DNA of 64,000 nt from Haloactinomyces albus (GCF_031458135.1 NZ_JAVDXW010000001.1:2604001-2668000), one strand, 5' to 3'; counted from the stretch's first letter, positions 9,664-18,987 are shown. The notes: generated by a model from the letters alone, not told the origin. Program-made: numbers and translations.

Positions 9664-10521
9664 ATGACGGTGACGATGGAAAAACGACCCACTTCATCGG
9701 AGGTGCCCGTGGCACTGACACTCGGCGGCGGACCGCTGGCCGCCCGGCCGCCCGACACGGTCAACTACCACATCGACGGCCCCGCGCACCGGTTGCTCTG
9801 GCACGACTTCCCCCGGCGGATCCGTGCACTGTTCGGGGGCGAGGTCGTCGTCGACAGCGACGACGCGAAGCTGCTCCACGAGAGCAATCTGCTGCCGCAG
9901 GTGTACGTCCCGTTCGCCGACGTGGCCGAGAAGCTCCTCGAAAGCACGTCGCACCACACGCACTGCCCGTTCAAGGGTGACGCGTCCTACTGTTCCGTCC
10001 GGGTCGGTGACCGCGTCGCCGAGAACGCGGTGTGGAGCTATCCGTCACCGACCTCGGACGCCTCCTGGTTGGCAGGCCACCTGGCGGTGTACTGGACCTC
10101 GATGGACGCGTGGTTCGACGAGGACGAGGAAGTCTTCGGGCACATCCGCGACCCGTACCACCGGGTGGACGTCCGGCCCACGAGCCGCCTCGTACAGGTC
10201 GTCGCCGGGGAAACCACCGTGGCCGAGAGCAGACGCGCGAAGGTGCTCTCCGAGACCGGTTTGCCGAATCGGTACTACGTGCCCGCCGACGAGGTACGCC
10301 TGGATCTGCTGGAACCCAGCGCGACCCATACCGTCTGCCCCTACAAGGGCACCGCCTCGTACCGGTCGCTGCACCGGTCACCGGGCGGTGCGGATGGCGT
10401 CATCACCGATGCCGCCTGGAGTTATCCGAACCCGCTCGACGATGCGAGAGCGGTCGCCGGGCATTTCTGCTTTGTGGCCGACGGCGTCGAGACCAGGGTG
10501 GACGGCGCTGCGGTGCCGTGA
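9664..10521 (+). CDS. Tandem DUF427 domain protein
   Basis: A 285-residue protein built of two related DUF427 domains, about residues 55-150 and 165-275. Each holds the motif CPFKG or CPYKG followed by an A-S-Y element, and an AVWSYP or AAWSYP segment. DUF427 proteins form small beta folds; their biochemical role is not established. Start at 9664 is the first ATG; the ATG at 9676 is also possible and no strong RBS is seen for either. It is transcribed divergently from ctaD. Confidence 0.9.
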   Translation: MTVTMEKRPTSSEVPVALTLGGGPLAARPPDTVNYHIDGPAHRLLWHDFPRRIRALFGGEVVVDSDDAKLLHESNLLPQVYVPFADVAEKLLESTSHHTHCPFKGDASYCSVRVGDRVAENAVWSYPSPTSDASWLAGHLAVYWTSMDAWFDEDEEVFGHIRDPYHRVDVRPTSRLVQVVAGETTVAESRRAKVLSETGLPNRYYVPADEVRLDLLEPSATHTVCPYKGTASYRSLHRSPGGADGVITDAAWSYPNPLDDARAVAGHFCFVADGVETRVDGAAVP

Positions 10522-10546
10522 GCGCGGTTCGGCTCTTGCCGGAACC

Positions 10547-11152
10547 TTACGACCGGTGGCCTGCGCCGAGTGCGTCCAGCGCCATCCGGTGCAGGAGCGC
10601 GGACATGGCCGCCACGTCCAGGTGGGCGCTGTAGGGGGTCGAGTTGATCAGCCCGATCACGGCGTGCGCGGCGGCCCGCGCGGTGTGCTCGTCCAGGTCC
10701 TGCCTGACCGTGCGCAGTACCCGGACCCAGACCTCGACGTAGGACCGCTGTGACTCCCGGACCCGGTGACGGTCCGGCTCGGAAAGACTGTCGAGATCAC
10801 GCAGGTGCACGGTGATCAAGGCCGGGTTCGTCAGGGCGAACTCGACGTGCCAGCGCACCAGTTCGTCCAGTGCGGCCTCCGGATCTCCGGCCGTGTCGAC
10901 CCTGCTGCGTCCGCCCAGGAGCAGCTTGTCGCTGATGCCGGTGAGCATCTCCGCGAGCATGGCGTCCTTACTCCGGAAATGCCGATACAGCGCGGGGCCG
11001 GAGACGCCGACGGCCGCTCCGATGTCGTCGATACCGACACCGTGGAAGCCGTACCGGGCGAACAATTCGGACGCGGCCTGCAGGATCTGGTCACGGCGCG
11101 ACAGTGATCGCTCGGCATCGGCAGCGCCCGCGGCGGTGACTTTCTCGGTCAT
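10547..11152 (-). CDS. TetR family regulator of the adjacent acyl-CoA carboxylase operon
   Basis: A 201-residue TetR-type repressor: N-terminal helix-turn-helix at about 18-65 (GIDDIGAAVGVSGPALYRHF), then a helical ligand-binding domain. It is transcribed away from the carboxylase-dehydrogenase operon with a 98-bp shared control region that carries a long dyad. In mycobacteria the equivalent accA1/accD1/fadE19 cluster also has a neighbouring TetR gene. The natural inference is that it represses this operon and itself until a leucine-derived acyl-CoA appears; the ligand is not shown by sequence. Confidence 0.92.
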   Translation of the reverse strand: MTEKVTAAGAADAERSLSRRDQILQAASELFARYGFHGVGIDDIGAAVGVSGPALYRHFRSKDAMLAEMLTGISDKLLLGGRSRVDTAGDPEAALDELVRWHVEFALTNPALITVHLRDLDSLSEPDRHRVRESQRSYVEVWVRVLRTVRQDLDEHTARAAAHAVIGLINSTPYSAHLDVAAMSALLHRMALDALGAGHRS

Positions 11153-11175
11153 CGACGGCGATACTAGACGACGAA

Positions 11176-11216
11176 GTTAGGAAGCGTTAACATCGCTGTA
11201 GTTAACGATGACTAAC
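11176..11216. promoter_or_regulatory. Candidate TetR operator, 41-bp dyad
   Basis: Two 16-bp arms (11176-11191, GTTAGGAAGCGTTAAC; 11201-11216, GTTAACGATGACTAAC) are mirror related about base 11196, with 12 of 16 positions complementary and a 9-bp centre. It lies in the only gap between the divergent TetR gene and the carboxylase operon, so it is placed to control both. Confidence 0.7.
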
Positions 11217-11250
11217 ATGCTCTGACGAGCGAAAGGTGTGGTGGAAGCAG

Positions 11251-12864
11251 ATGGATGCGCCGGTCCTGTCCACAGCCGTCGACCCGGCATCGGAGACCTT
11301 CGCGCGCTACGCCGAGCACCACGCCCAGCTCGTCGACGATCTCAACGCCGAGCTCACCCGCGCCCGTCTCGGCGGTTCGGAGAAATCCCGGCAGCGCCAT
11401 GTCGAGCGGGGCAAGCTGCTGCCGCGTGACCGCGTCGATGCGCTGCTCGACCGGGGGTCACCGTTCCTCGAACTGTCCACGCTGGCGGCCCACGGGCTCT
11501 ACGACGACGAAGCACCGTCGGCGGGCATCATCGCCGGTGTCGGCAGAGTCCAGGGGCGCGAGTGCGTCATCGTCGCCAATGACGCGACGGTCAAGGGCGG
11601 TACCTACTACCCGATGACGGTGAAAAAGCACCTCCGGGCGCAGGAAGTCGCCCTGCACAACAATCTGCCGTGTATTTACCTGGTCGATTCCGGCGGGGCT
11701 TTCCTGCCGCGCCAGGACGAGGTGTTTCCGGACCGCGAGCATTTCGGACGGATCTTCTACAACCAGGCCACCATGTCCGCGCGCGGCATCCCGCAGATCG
11801 CCGCCGTGCTCGGTTCCTGCACCGCAGGTGGCGCCTACGTGCCCGCGATGAGCGATGAGGCCGTGATCGTGCGCAACCAGGGCACCATCTTCCTCGGTGG
11901 TCCGCCGCTGGTGAAAGCCGCAACGGGGGCCGAGGTCAGTGCCGAGGAACTCGGGGGCGGTGAGCTGCATGCACGGACCTCCGGGGTCACCGACCACCTC
12001 GCCACCGATGATGCCGATGCGCTGCGCATCGTGCGTTCCATCGTCAGTACCTTCGGGCCGCGCGAGGAGCGACCGTGGGAGGTCGCACCGGTCGAGGAGC
12101 CTGCCGCGGACCCCGAACAGCTCTACGGTGTGGTGCCGATCGACAGCCGCACTCCCTACGACGTGCGCGAGGTGATCGCCCGCGTCGTCGACGGCAGCAG
12201 GTTCGCGGAGTTCAAGCAGGACTACGGCCAGACGCTGGTCACCGGATTCGCCCGGATTCACGGTCATCCGGTGGGGATCGTGGCCAACAACGGCATCCTG
12301 TTCGGTGAGTCGGCACTCAAGGGCGCGCACTTCATCGAACTCTGTGACCGGCGCAGCATCCCGCTGGTGTTCTTGCAGAACATCTCCGGGTTCATGGTCG
12401 GCAAGGACTACGAAGCCGGTGGCATCGCCAAGCACGGCGCGAAGATGGTCACCGCGGTGGCCTGCGCCCGGGTGCCGAAGTTCACCGTCGTCATCGGTGG
12501 CTCGTTCGGCGCCGGGAACTACTCCATGTGCGGGCGGGCGTACTCGCCGCGATTCCTGTGGATGTGGCCGAACGCCCGCATCTCGGTGATGGGGGGTGAG
12601 CAGGCCGCCTCGGTGCTGTCGACCGTGCGCCGCGACCAGCACGAGGCCCGCGGGGAGGCCTGGTCGGCCGAGGACGAGGAAGCGTTCAAGCAACCCGTGC
12701 GCGAGCAGTACGAACAGCAGGGCCACCCGTATTACTCGACCGCTCGGTTGTGGGACGACGGGGTGATCGACCCGAAGCAGACCCGCAGCGTCCTCGGGCT
12801 GGCGCTGGCTGCCTCGGCGAACGCGCCCCTGGAACCGATCAACAACGGCGTCTTCCGAATGTGA
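11251..12864 (+). CDS. accD1: Methylcrotonyl-CoA carboxylase-type carboxyltransferase (beta) subunit
   Basis: A 537-residue carboxyltransferase of the crotonase fold in two halves. The segments [44 protein letters not shown] and [14 protein letters not shown] match 3-methylcrotonyl-CoA carboxylase beta subunits more closely than propionyl-CoA ones. It transfers the carboxyl group from biotin on the alpha subunit to the acyl-CoA. Start taken as ATG 11251 with GGTGGAAG just upstream; GTG 11236 is an alternative. First gene of an operon with the biotin carboxylase and an acyl-CoA dehydrogenase; leucine catabolism is the likely pathway. Confidence 0.92.
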   Translation: MDAPVLSTAVDPASETFARYAEHHAQLVDDLNAELTRARLGGSEKSRQRHVERGKLLPRDRVDALLDRGSPFLELSTLAAHGLYDDEAPSAGIIAGVGRVQGRECVIVANDATVKGGTYYPMTVKKHLRAQEVALHNNLPCIYLVDSGGAFLPRQDEVFPDREHFGRIFYNQATMSARGIPQIAAVLGSCTAGGAYVPAMSDEAVIVRNQGTIFLGGPPLVKAATGAEVSAEELGGGELHARTSGVTDHLATDDADALRIVRSIVSTFGPREERPWEVAPVEEPAADPEQLYGVVPIDSRTPYDVREVIARVVDGSRFAEFKQDYGQTLVTGFARIHGHPVGIVANNGILFGESALKGAHFIELCDRRSIPLVFLQNISGFMVGKDYEAGGIAKHGAKMVTAVACARVPKFTVVIGGSFGAGNYSMCGRAYSPRFLWMWPNARISVMGGEQAASVLSTVRRDQHEARGEAWSAEDEEAFKQPVREQYEQQGHPYYSTARLWDDGVIDPKQTRSVLGLALAASANAPLEPINNGVFRM

Positions 12865-12870
12865 CGTGGA

Positions 12871-12900
12871 TTTTTGCAGTTTCGCGCGAAACTGCAAAAA
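12871..12900. repeat. 30-bp perfect palindrome inside the carboxylase operon
   Basis: A perfect palindrome: TTTTTGCAGTTTCGC followed by its exact reverse complement. It lies between the beta and alpha subunit genes. The same palindrome recurs at 43794-43827. On either strand the hairpin ends in A residues rather than a U tract, and it lies within an operon, so a classical terminator role is doubtful. Confidence 0.85.
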
Positions 12901-12949
12901 CCTCACTCGAACAGGTGAGGAGGGAGCGAGAGTGCGGGAGGACTCGGAC

Positions 12950-15028
12950 ATGCGGCACTTGGACACGGTGCTGGTGGCCAACCGGGGTGAGATCGCGGTA
13001 CGCGTGATCCGCACCCTGCGGCGGCTCGGTATCCGCTCGGTTGCTGTCCACAGCGATGCCGACACGCACGCGCCGCACGTCACCGAAGCCGACACTGCCA
13101 TCCGGATCGGCCCGCGCAGTGCCACCGACAGTTACCTGTCCATCGAGCGGATCCTCGATGCCGCGAAGCAGTCGGGCGCCCAGGCGATCCATCCCGGCTA
13201 CGGCTTCCTGTCGGAAAACGCCGCGTTCGCCCGTGCCTGCACCGAGGCCGGTATCGCGTTCATCGGACCACCACCGGCGGCCATCGACGCGATGGGCGAC
13301 AAGATCCGCGCGAAGCAGACCGTGCAGGCTGCGGGAGTTCCGCTGGTGCCCGGACGCAGTGACCCCGGCATGTCCGATGCGGATGTGCACGCGGCTGTCC
13401 TCGAGGTCGGCTTCCCCGTGCTGCTCAAGCCCTCCGCCGGTGGTGGTGGCAAGGGCATGCGCGCCGTTACCGATGAATCCCGGTTGGACGAGCAGATCAC
13501 CTCGGCTCGCCGGGAAGCGCGTGCCGCCTTCGGGGACGACACGTTGCTCGTCGAGCGCTACGTCACGCGGCCGCGACACATCGAGGTGCAGGTCCTGGCC
13601 GACACCCACGGCACCGTGGTGCATCTCGGCGAACGTGAGTGCAGCCTTCAGCGCAGGCACCAGAAAATCATCGAAGAGGCTCCCTCGGCACTGCTCGACG
13701 ACGACACCCGGCGCCGGATCGGCACCGCCGCGGTGGAGGCCGCGCGCTCGGTCGAATACGTCGGTGCGGGCACTGTCGAGTTCATCGTCTCCGCCGAGAA
13801 GCCCGACGAGTTCTTCTTCATGGAGATGAACACCCGGCTGCAGGTGGAACACCCGGTCACCGAGCTCGTCACCGTGATCGGTGGGCAGTCGTCCGCGGCG
13901 CAACGCGGGATCGACCTGGTCGAGTGGCAGGTGCGGGTCGCCGCCGGAGAGGCCCTGCCGTTCACCCAGGAAGCTCTCGCGATCGACGGGCACGCGGTGG
14001 AGGCCCGCGTCTACGCCGAAGACCCCGCGCGTAACTTCCTGCCCACCGGCGGGACCGTGCTGGCCGCCTACGAACCGAGCGGTCCGGGAGTGCGGGTGGA
14101 CTCCGGGGTGACCGCCGGAGCCGAGGTGGGTTCGGACTACGACCCGATGCTGGCCAAGATCATCGGCTGGGCGCCGACCCGTTCGGACGCGCTGCGCAAG
14201 CTCGATTTCGCACTGGCCGAGACAGCGATCCTGGGCGTCGGCAGCAATGTCGCCTTCCTGCGTGCCTTGCTCGAACACCCCGACGTGCGCGAAGGCACTC
14301 TCGACACCGGACTGGTCGAACGGGATCTGGAATCGCTCGTCGCCACCACCGATACCGCCCCGGACGAGATCTGCATCGCCGCCACGCTGGAACGCCTGCT
14401 TGCCGCGGAACCCGACGGCCCCATCGTGGACCCGTGGGACGTGCCCGGCGGGTGGCGACTCGGTGAACCGGCCTGGAACGTATGGCGGTTCGCGATCTCC
14501 GGCGAGGAGGTGGAAGTACGGGTGCGCGGGCGCGCGGTGGATGCCGAAGTATCCGTGCGATCGCGTACCGGCGAGGCGGGGAACGCCGAACCGCACCGCG
14601 AGCACGGGCGGACGCAGGGCCGGGCGAGCGCCCACACCGACGGAAACACCCTCACCGTCACCTTCCGCGGGCGCACTCGGCACTACCGCTACGCGCACGC
14701 CGACGGCACCACCTGGCTCGCCATCGACGGGCAGGTCCGGGCTCTGTCCGAACATCAACTGCTGGCCGACCGCAGTGCATCGGCAGCGGGCTCCGGTGGC
14801 GCCGTGACCAGTCCCATGCCCGGAACCGTGCTCGTCGCCGACATCGAACCGGGGCAGCAGGTGCAGGCAGGACAGGCTCTGTTCGTCGTCGAGGCGATGA
14901 AGATGGAGCACACCATCACCGCATCCGTGGACGGCACCGTCACCGAAGTCCACGTCACCAAGGGACAGTCGGTCGACCTCGATCAGGCACTGGCCGTCCT
15001 GTCCGCCGACAGCACCCAGGAGGCCTGA
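12950..15028 (+). CDS. accA1: Acyl-CoA carboxylase alpha subunit (biotin carboxylase plus biotin carrier)
   Basis: The 692-residue protein has a biotin carboxylase at about 1-450 (KPSAGGGGKGMRA ATP-grasp loop, EMNTRLQVEHPVTE active site), a linking region, and a C-terminal biotinyl domain with EAMKMEH, biotin-accepting Lys651. It carboxylates biotin with bicarbonate and ATP for the AccD1-type partner encoded upstream. ATG 12950 has GGGAGGA at good spacing; a longer frame from 12866 begins inside the palindrome and was rejected. The stop codon is followed one base later by the dehydrogenase ATG, showing coupled translation. Confidence 0.96.
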   Translation: MRHLDTVLVANRGEIAVRVIRTLRRLGIRSVAVHSDADTHAPHVTEADTAIRIGPRSATDSYLSIERILDAAKQSGAQAIHPGYGFLSENAAFARACTEAGIAFIGPPPAAIDAMGDKIRAKQTVQAAGVPLVPGRSDPGMSDADVHAAVLEVGFPVLLKPSAGGGGKGMRAVTDESRLDEQITSARREARAAFGDDTLLVERYVTRPRHIEVQVLADTHGTVVHLGERECSLQRRHQKIIEEAPSALLDDDTRRRIGTAAVEAARSVEYVGAGTVEFIVSAEKPDEFFFMEMNTRLQVEHPVTELVTVIGGQSSAAQRGIDLVEWQVRVAAGEALPFTQEALAIDGHAVEARVYAEDPARNFLPTGGTVLAAYEPSGPGVRVDSGVTAGAEVGSDYDPMLAKIIGWAPTRSDALRKLDFALAETAILGVGSNVAFLRALLEHPDVREGTLDTGLVERDLESLVATTDTAPDEICIAATLERLLAAEPDGPIVDPWDVPGGWRLGEPAWNVWRFAISGEEVEVRVRGRAVDAEVSVRSRTGEAGNAEPHREHGRTQGRASAHTDGNTLTVTFRGRTRHYRYAHADGTTWLAIDGQVRALSEHQLLADRSASAAGSGGAVTSPMPGTVLVADIEPGQQVQAGQALFVVEAMKMEHTITASVDGTVTEVHVTKGQSVDLDQALAVLSADSTQEA

Positions 15029-15029
15029 G

Positions 15030-16190
15030 ATGGTCGATCACCGGCTCAGCGAGGAACACGAGGAACTGCGCCGGAGCGTGGAAACCTTCGCGCGTAAGGA
15101 GGTCGCCCCGGTCATCGGCGACTACTACGAGCGCGAGGAGTTCCCGTATCCGCTGGTGCGGGGCATGGCGAGCATGGGCCTGTTCGGGCTGCCCGTGGCG
15201 GAGGAGCACGGCGGCATGGGAGGTGATTACTTCGCACTGTGCCTGGCTCTGGAGGAACTCGCCCGTGTGGACTCCTCCGTGGCCATCACCCTCGAAGCGG
15301 GTGTCTCTCTCGGCGTGATGCCGATCAACCGATTCGGCAACCAGCAGCAGCAACGGCAGTGGCTACCGCGCTTGGCCTCCGGTGAGCTCCTCGGTGCGTT
15401 CGGATTGACCGAACCCGGTGGTGGCTCCGACGCCGGTGCCACCAGGACCACGGCGGTTCTCGACGGCGACGAGTGGGTGCTCAACGGCTCCAAGTCGTTC
15501 ATCACCAATTCGGGGACCGACATCACCGGATTCGTCACCGTCACCGCCGTCACCGGTGCGAAGCCCGACGGTGGCAAGGAGATCTCCACGATCATCGTGC
15601 CCGCGGGAACCCCCGGTTTCACCGTGGCACCGAAGTACTCCAAGGTCGGCTGGAACGCCTCGGACACCCACGAGCTCTCCTTCGACGACTGCCGTGTACC
15701 GGCGGAGAACCTGCTCGGCGAACGTGGGCGCGGCTACGCGCAGTTCCTGTCGATCCTGACCGAAGGCCGAGTGGCGATCGCCGCGCTCGGCGTCGGGCTC
15801 GCGCAGGGCTGCGTCGACGAGTGCCTGCGCTATGCCGGTGAACGTGCGGCGTTCGGCAACAAGATCGGCGACTACCAGGCGATCCGGTTCAAGCTTGCCG
15901 ACATGGAACTACGTGCACACACGGCACGACTGGCCTATTACGATGCCGCATCGCGGATGCTGCGTGGTGAGTCGTACGCCAAGCAGGCGGCTGCCGCCAA
16001 ACTCGCCTCCTCCAACGCCGCCATGGACAACTCACGGGATGCCACCCAGATATTCGGTGGGTACGGGTTCATGAACGAGACGCCGGTCGGTCGTTTCTAC
16101 CGGGACGCCAAGATCCTCGAGATCGGCGAGGGCACCAGCGAGGTGCAGCGCATGCTCATCGCCCGGGAACTCGGGCTCGGCGCGGCGTAG
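15030..16190 (+). CDS. Acyl-CoA dehydrogenase (isovaleryl/short-branched-chain type by context)
   Basis: A 386-residue FAD enzyme of normal length. N-terminal helical domain, the FAD/substrate segment AFGLTEPGGGSDAG at about 125-138, and the C-terminal YRDAKILEIGEGTSEVQ with Glu367 in the usual catalytic-base position of SCAD/MCAD-like members. It oxidises acyl-CoA to enoyl-CoA, passing electrons to ETF. The start overlaps the preceding gene end (GGAGGCCTGAGATG). With the methylcrotonyl-type carboxylase it would make and then carboxylate 3-methylcrotonyl-CoA, the order of leucine breakdown; substrate is inferred from context. Confidence 0.93.
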   Translation: MVDHRLSEEHEELRRSVETFARKEVAPVIGDYYEREEFPYPLVRGMASMGLFGLPVAEEHGGMGGDYFALCLALEELARVDSSVAITLEAGVSLGVMPINRFGNQQQQRQWLPRLASGELLGAFGLTEPGGGSDAGATRTTAVLDGDEWVLNGSKSFITNSGTDITGFVTVTAVTGAKPDGGKEISTIIVPAGTPGFTVAPKYSKVGWNASDTHELSFDDCRVPAENLLGERGRGYAQFLSILTEGRVAIAALGVGLAQGCVDECLRYAGERAAFGNKIGDYQAIRFKLADMELRAHTARLAYYDAASRMLRGESYAKQAAAAKLASSNAAMDNSRDATQIFGGYGFMNETPVGRFYRDAKILEIGEGTSEVQRMLIARELGLGAA

Positions 16191-16207
16191 CCGGGGCTGC
16201 AGGAAAA

Positions 16208-16245
16208 CTGCCGGCGAAGGCAGTCGGGGTTGCCTTCGCCGGCAG
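16208..16245. terminator. Hairpin downstream of the leucine-type operon
   Basis: A perfect 15-bp inverted repeat (16208-16222 with 16231-16245), 8-nt loop. It begins 17 bases after the dehydrogenase stop codon and is the first of two consecutive hairpins. Confidence 0.7.
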
Positions 16246-16272
16246 GAGTTTCCACAGGAATTTTCGGCTGTG

Positions 16273-16306
16273 TAGTGCCGCGGTTTTCCCGGAAACCGCG
16301 GCACTA
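16273..16306. terminator. Second hairpin between convergent genes
   Basis: A perfect 14-bp inverted repeat (16273-16286 with 16293-16306), 6-nt loop. It overlaps the stop codon of the convergent gene ending at 16304, so it probably ends transcription from the minus strand side. Confidence 0.75.
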
Positions 16307-16783
16307 GTAATACCGGTGCTGGCCGTGTGGAATGGTGATCTCGGTATCCGTCTCACCCGAGTCGGGCGGGCCTGCGTTCCCCCACGGCGAGGGGGCAGGC
16401 GGTGCGGGGTAGAGCTCACCCGAGTACTGCTGGTCGGGGGACGGGTGTTGGGGTTGGTCGCTCTGCGGCCAGGCGGGAGCCTGCACCGAACCATCCTCTT
16501 CGGACAGGTGCTGCATGACCCAGTCCTTGGCCAGTGCGTCCGGGGAGGTTCCCTGTCGCGCCGCGAGCTCCTTGAGTCGCTCGTTGGCCATCAGCGGCAG
16601 GCGGAGTTGGTAGACCTGTGACGAACCGAAACGGCGGCCGGTCCCGGTGGTCTCGACTTCCTCCTCCGGGGCCAGCGCCGCGAGGTAGGACTCGATCTCG
16701 TGATCCGGTTCGCTCGCCTCCTGCTGATCCGCGAACGTCTCCGTCCGCTGACGGCGTCCGATCTTCGTTCGTCCTAGAGCCAC
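16304..16783 (-). CDS. Hypothetical protein with ribbon-helix-helix-like segment
   Basis: A 159-residue protein. Residues about 50-95 (SSQVYQLRLPLMANERLKEL followed by AARQGTSPDALAKDWVMQHL) resemble a ribbon-helix-helix or Arc-like fold: one strand and two helices. The rest is acidic, then proline- and glutamine-rich and disordered, ending HGQHRYY. The GTG start at 16783 is inferred from where coding-like composition begins (VALGRTKIGRRQR); the RBS is weak. A DNA-binding role is possible but not shown. No partner gene adjoins it. Confidence 0.65.
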   Translation of the reverse strand: MALGRTKIGRRQRTETFADQQEASEPDHEIESYLAALAPEEEVETTGTGRRFGSSQVYQLRLPLMANERLKELAARQGTSPDALAKDWVMQHLSEEDGSVQAPAWPQSDQPQHPSPDQQYSGELYPAPPAPSPWGNAGPPDSGETDTEITIPHGQHRYY

Positions 16784-16895
16784 GCCGCCACGATAACGGT
16801 TGTGTTGAGATTCAACAGGACCTGTGGGACCTATCACGCCGCCGTGTCGGGAAATGGACGGGGCGGAATCGGTGTGTTCGCAGGTTGCCGTGTTC

Positions 16896-17117
16896 TCAGT
16901 TCGCCTCCGACCAGCTTTCCAGGGCATAGCCGGCTTCGCGGACAGCGGCCGAAGCGGCTTCCTCGCTGATTTGCTGTTCGGCTGTCACGATCACCTGACC
17001 GGTGTCGGCCGAGGCCTGGACATCGGAGACGCCGGGCAGTTCGCTCAGTTCCTCGGTGACGGACCGGGCGCAATGCTCGCAGGTCATGCCGCCGACGGTC
17101 AGAGTCTGAGTGCGCAC
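16896..17117 (-). CDS. Heavy-metal-associated domain protein (CopZ-like metallochaperone)
   Basis: A 73-residue ferredoxin-like HMA domain with the metal-binding loop GMTCEHC (Cys13, Cys16). Such stand-alone proteins carry Cu(I) to P-type ATPases. GTG start at 17117 with GAAAGGAA six bases upstream. No copper ATPase or CsoR gene is in the window, so the partner lies elsewhere; a CsoR-like G-tract dyad is seen upstream. Metal specificity is by family analogy. Confidence 0.93.
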   Translation of the reverse strand: MRTQTLTVGGMTCEHCARSVTEELSELPGVSDVQASADTGQVIVTAEQQISEEAASAAVREAGYALESWSEAN

Positions 17118-17207
17118 GGGAATTCCTTTCGTGGTTGCTTTCCCCGCGAGGGATATACCGGGAGAGCAGCGGAGGCAAATCGGGAGGGAAAGTGACTAAT
17201 ATCACAA

Positions 17208-17223
17208 ACCCCTTTGAGGGGGT
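17208..17223. promoter_or_regulatory. Possible CsoR-like operator upstream of the CopZ gene
   Basis: The sequence ACCCCTTTGAGGGGGT, two C/G tracts in inverted arrangement about 90 bp before the CopZ start, resembles the C-tract/G-tract dyads bound by CsoR copper sensors. The match is loose and no csoR gene is adjacent. Confidence 0.3.
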
Positions 17224-17371
17224 GTAGCTGCGTGCTCTCCACTTGTGCCCCACAAAGAGGATCAAGGATGGGCTGTGACTACTCAGCGTTTGCTCGAATC
17301 ACTCTGTGGGGGGCTATGAGTCCCGGGACCCCGTGGATAACCTGCGGCCACACCCGAGCCGGGGAGGCGTT

Positions 17372-17611
17372 ATGTACGGGTCACTCGACGTACGAAATTT
17401 CCTGTGGCAGCAGGACGACGGAGCCACGCGGTCCTCGAGCAGTGTGCCCGCTCCACGTGCGGGCGAACCTGCTCGGATCTCGCCGGAACAGGTGGATCGT
17501 GCGCGAATGTCGGTCGCGCGCAGCGCGGAGAACGCCGAGGACTGCAAGTTGCTGCTCGACATGCTCGGCCTGACACCGGACGAGAACGGAGAACCGCCGG
17601 TCGCGCGTTGA
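17372..17611 (+). CDS. Small hypothetical protein, 79 aa
   Basis: ATG at 17372 follows a strong RBS (GGGGAGG). The sequence begins MYGSLDVRNFLWQQDD, has a disordered serine/proline-rich middle and a helical C-terminal half (SPEQVDRARMSVARSAENAE and a Leu-rich segment ending LGLTPDENGEPPVAR). No known domain or catalytic motif is recognised. It stands alone. A longer frame from 17306 lacks an RBS. Confidence 0.6.
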   Translation: MYGSLDVRNFLWQQDDGATRSSSSVPAPRAGEPARISPEQVDRARMSVARSAENAEDCKLLLDMLGLTPDENGEPPVAR

Positions 17612-17983
17612 GGTGACTCTTCCTTCGAGGCGCACACCTCGGGTGAGACGTATCGAGGGAAGGCCGAGCCCGTCTCGACGGGGTCATCGAAAAAACGTAC
17701 CGCCCGATTTCGTTTTCCTGGGCACAGGTCGTCGCGGCGCGGGCCATCGAGCAGCGATGACCGACTCGGTCGGAGCAGTCGGTCGGCTTCCGGTGCAGCA
17801 AGGCCGGTAGGTCCGGTCGCTGCCCGAAGCCGCCAATGGCCCGCCGGATAGTGGGCGGCAGAGGCTGCAAGATAACTTCCCGTGACGAAGTTGATCATCT
17901 GTTTGCGGATGGTGTCACTCGCGCGGGTGCCGGCGGCGCCGGTAGGGGTGCACTGTCCGTACGTCACCCGCCGGAGCCGAATC
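17612..17983. other. Intergenic region, 372 bp
   Basis: No gene is supported here. Apart from the dyad at 17874-17892 next to the TetR gene, nothing distinctive is seen; short frames overlapping this stretch have no RBS or recognisable sequence. Confidence 0.5.
17874..17892. promoter_or_regulatory. Candidate operator upstream of the butyrolactone-receptor-like gene
   Basis: Inverted repeat AACTTC-N7-GAAGTT about 90 bp upstream of the TetR-family start. Butyrolactone receptors commonly bind dyads in their own promoters; this site does not closely match the published ARE consensus as I recall it, so the assignment is tentative. Confidence 0.35.
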
Positions 17984-18607
17984 ATGCCTCAGCAGCGTCG
18001 GGCGCAAGCCACCCGTCGTGCCATCGTCGTGGCTGCTGCCGAGGAGTTCGACGGTGCCGGATACGACGGCACGCCACTGAGCGCGATCCTGCGTCGAAGC
18101 GGTGTGACCAAAGGTGCCTTCTACTTCCATTTCGCCTCGAAGGAGGCTTTGGCGATCACGCTCGTCCGGTTGCAGGGGCAGCGCTGGCCGCGTCTGCGCC
18201 AGCGTTGGCTTCGGCGTGGCATCGACCCGCTGTCCATCGCGGTCGGGATGGTCGACGAGGCCAGTCGGCTCATCGAGAACGATGTGGTGATCCGGGCCGG
18301 GACCCGGCTGGCACGGGACCGCATCGGACGCGACCTGGCCGAGCACCGAGCCCTGACGGAGTGGGAACAGGTGCTCACCGATCTTCTGCAGCGCTCCGCC
18401 GACCGGGGCCTGCTGCGGTCGGGGGTGAATCCGGACGAGGTTGCCCGCGTGATCCATGCGGCGATGGTGGGAGTGCGGACGGTCGGTGCCGAGCGATCTC
18501 ACGGGGCCGGGATAGCCGCGCGGGCCGCGGAAGTCTGGCGGGTCACGCTGCAGGGCATCGCCACTGCGGAATGGCTGCGAAGCAACCGGTTCCTGTCCAC
18601 TCGCTGA
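17984..18607 (+). CDS. TetR regulator of the gamma-butyrolactone receptor (ScbR/ArpA-like) type
   Basis: A 207-residue regulator. The N-terminal helix-turn-helix (SAILRRSGVTKGAFYFHFAS at about residues 32-51) carries the GVTKGAFYFHF signature typical of ScbR/ArpA-like butyrolactone receptors and pseudo-receptors. The C-terminal domain is the helical ligand pocket. Such proteins repress secondary metabolism or signal synthesis until a diffusible butyrolactone binds. No afsA-like synthase or biosynthetic cluster is next to it, so it is an orphan. ATG 17984 has GGAG nine bases upstream. Confidence 0.85.
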   Translation: MPQQRRAQATRRAIVVAAAEEFDGAGYDGTPLSAILRRSGVTKGAFYFHFASKEALAITLVRLQGQRWPRLRQRWLRRGIDPLSIAVGMVDEASRLIENDVVIRAGTRLARDRIGRDLAEHRALTEWEQVLTDLLQRSADRGLLRSGVNPDEVARVIHAAMVGVRTVGAERSHGAGIAARAAEVWRVTLQGIATAEWLRSNRFLSTR

Positions 18608-18987
18608 CACCCTCCGGCGTCCTTGCGCGCTCGTGTCGGTGCGGCGCTCGCCGAAGGATGCTGCGCGGTGTCGAGCGTCACACTCGCCGGTTCGAGGTGG
18701 GTTGCGGCCGTGGCCGAGGCCTGCCGAGGGTGTTGCCCGTGAGGCTTCGAGTCGTGGCGTGAACCCGCAACGATTTTAAATTCCCTGCTCAAAGCGGTAC
18801 CATTGCAGCCAGGAGCGGCCGAGCACTCGGGTGTGCGGGCGCTGCGGAAGCCGTGTGCGGCTTTAAGGGACCCCCCGTTTGGGTGCCGCCGGAGGGATGT
18901 CGTAAGCTTTAACTGCTCCCAACGGGGCGCCCCCGAAAAAGGGAAAGCCGGTTGGAGGCAAGGCCGGGTCGGTTGCTGATCGGCCAA
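18608..18987. other. Intergenic region upstream of the tRNA cluster, 380 bp
   Basis: No coding potential recognised. The part after 18770 becomes locally AT-richer (ACGATTTTAAATTCC, then GTAAGCTTTAACTGC around 18902-18916) and probably holds the tRNA promoter, but no box pair is clear enough to place it. Confidence 0.45.

Noticed and set aside
12866-12949. Extended N-terminus for the biotin carboxylase subunit
   Set aside because: The extra residues come from translating the palindrome; ATG 12950 has a proper RBS and the family start.
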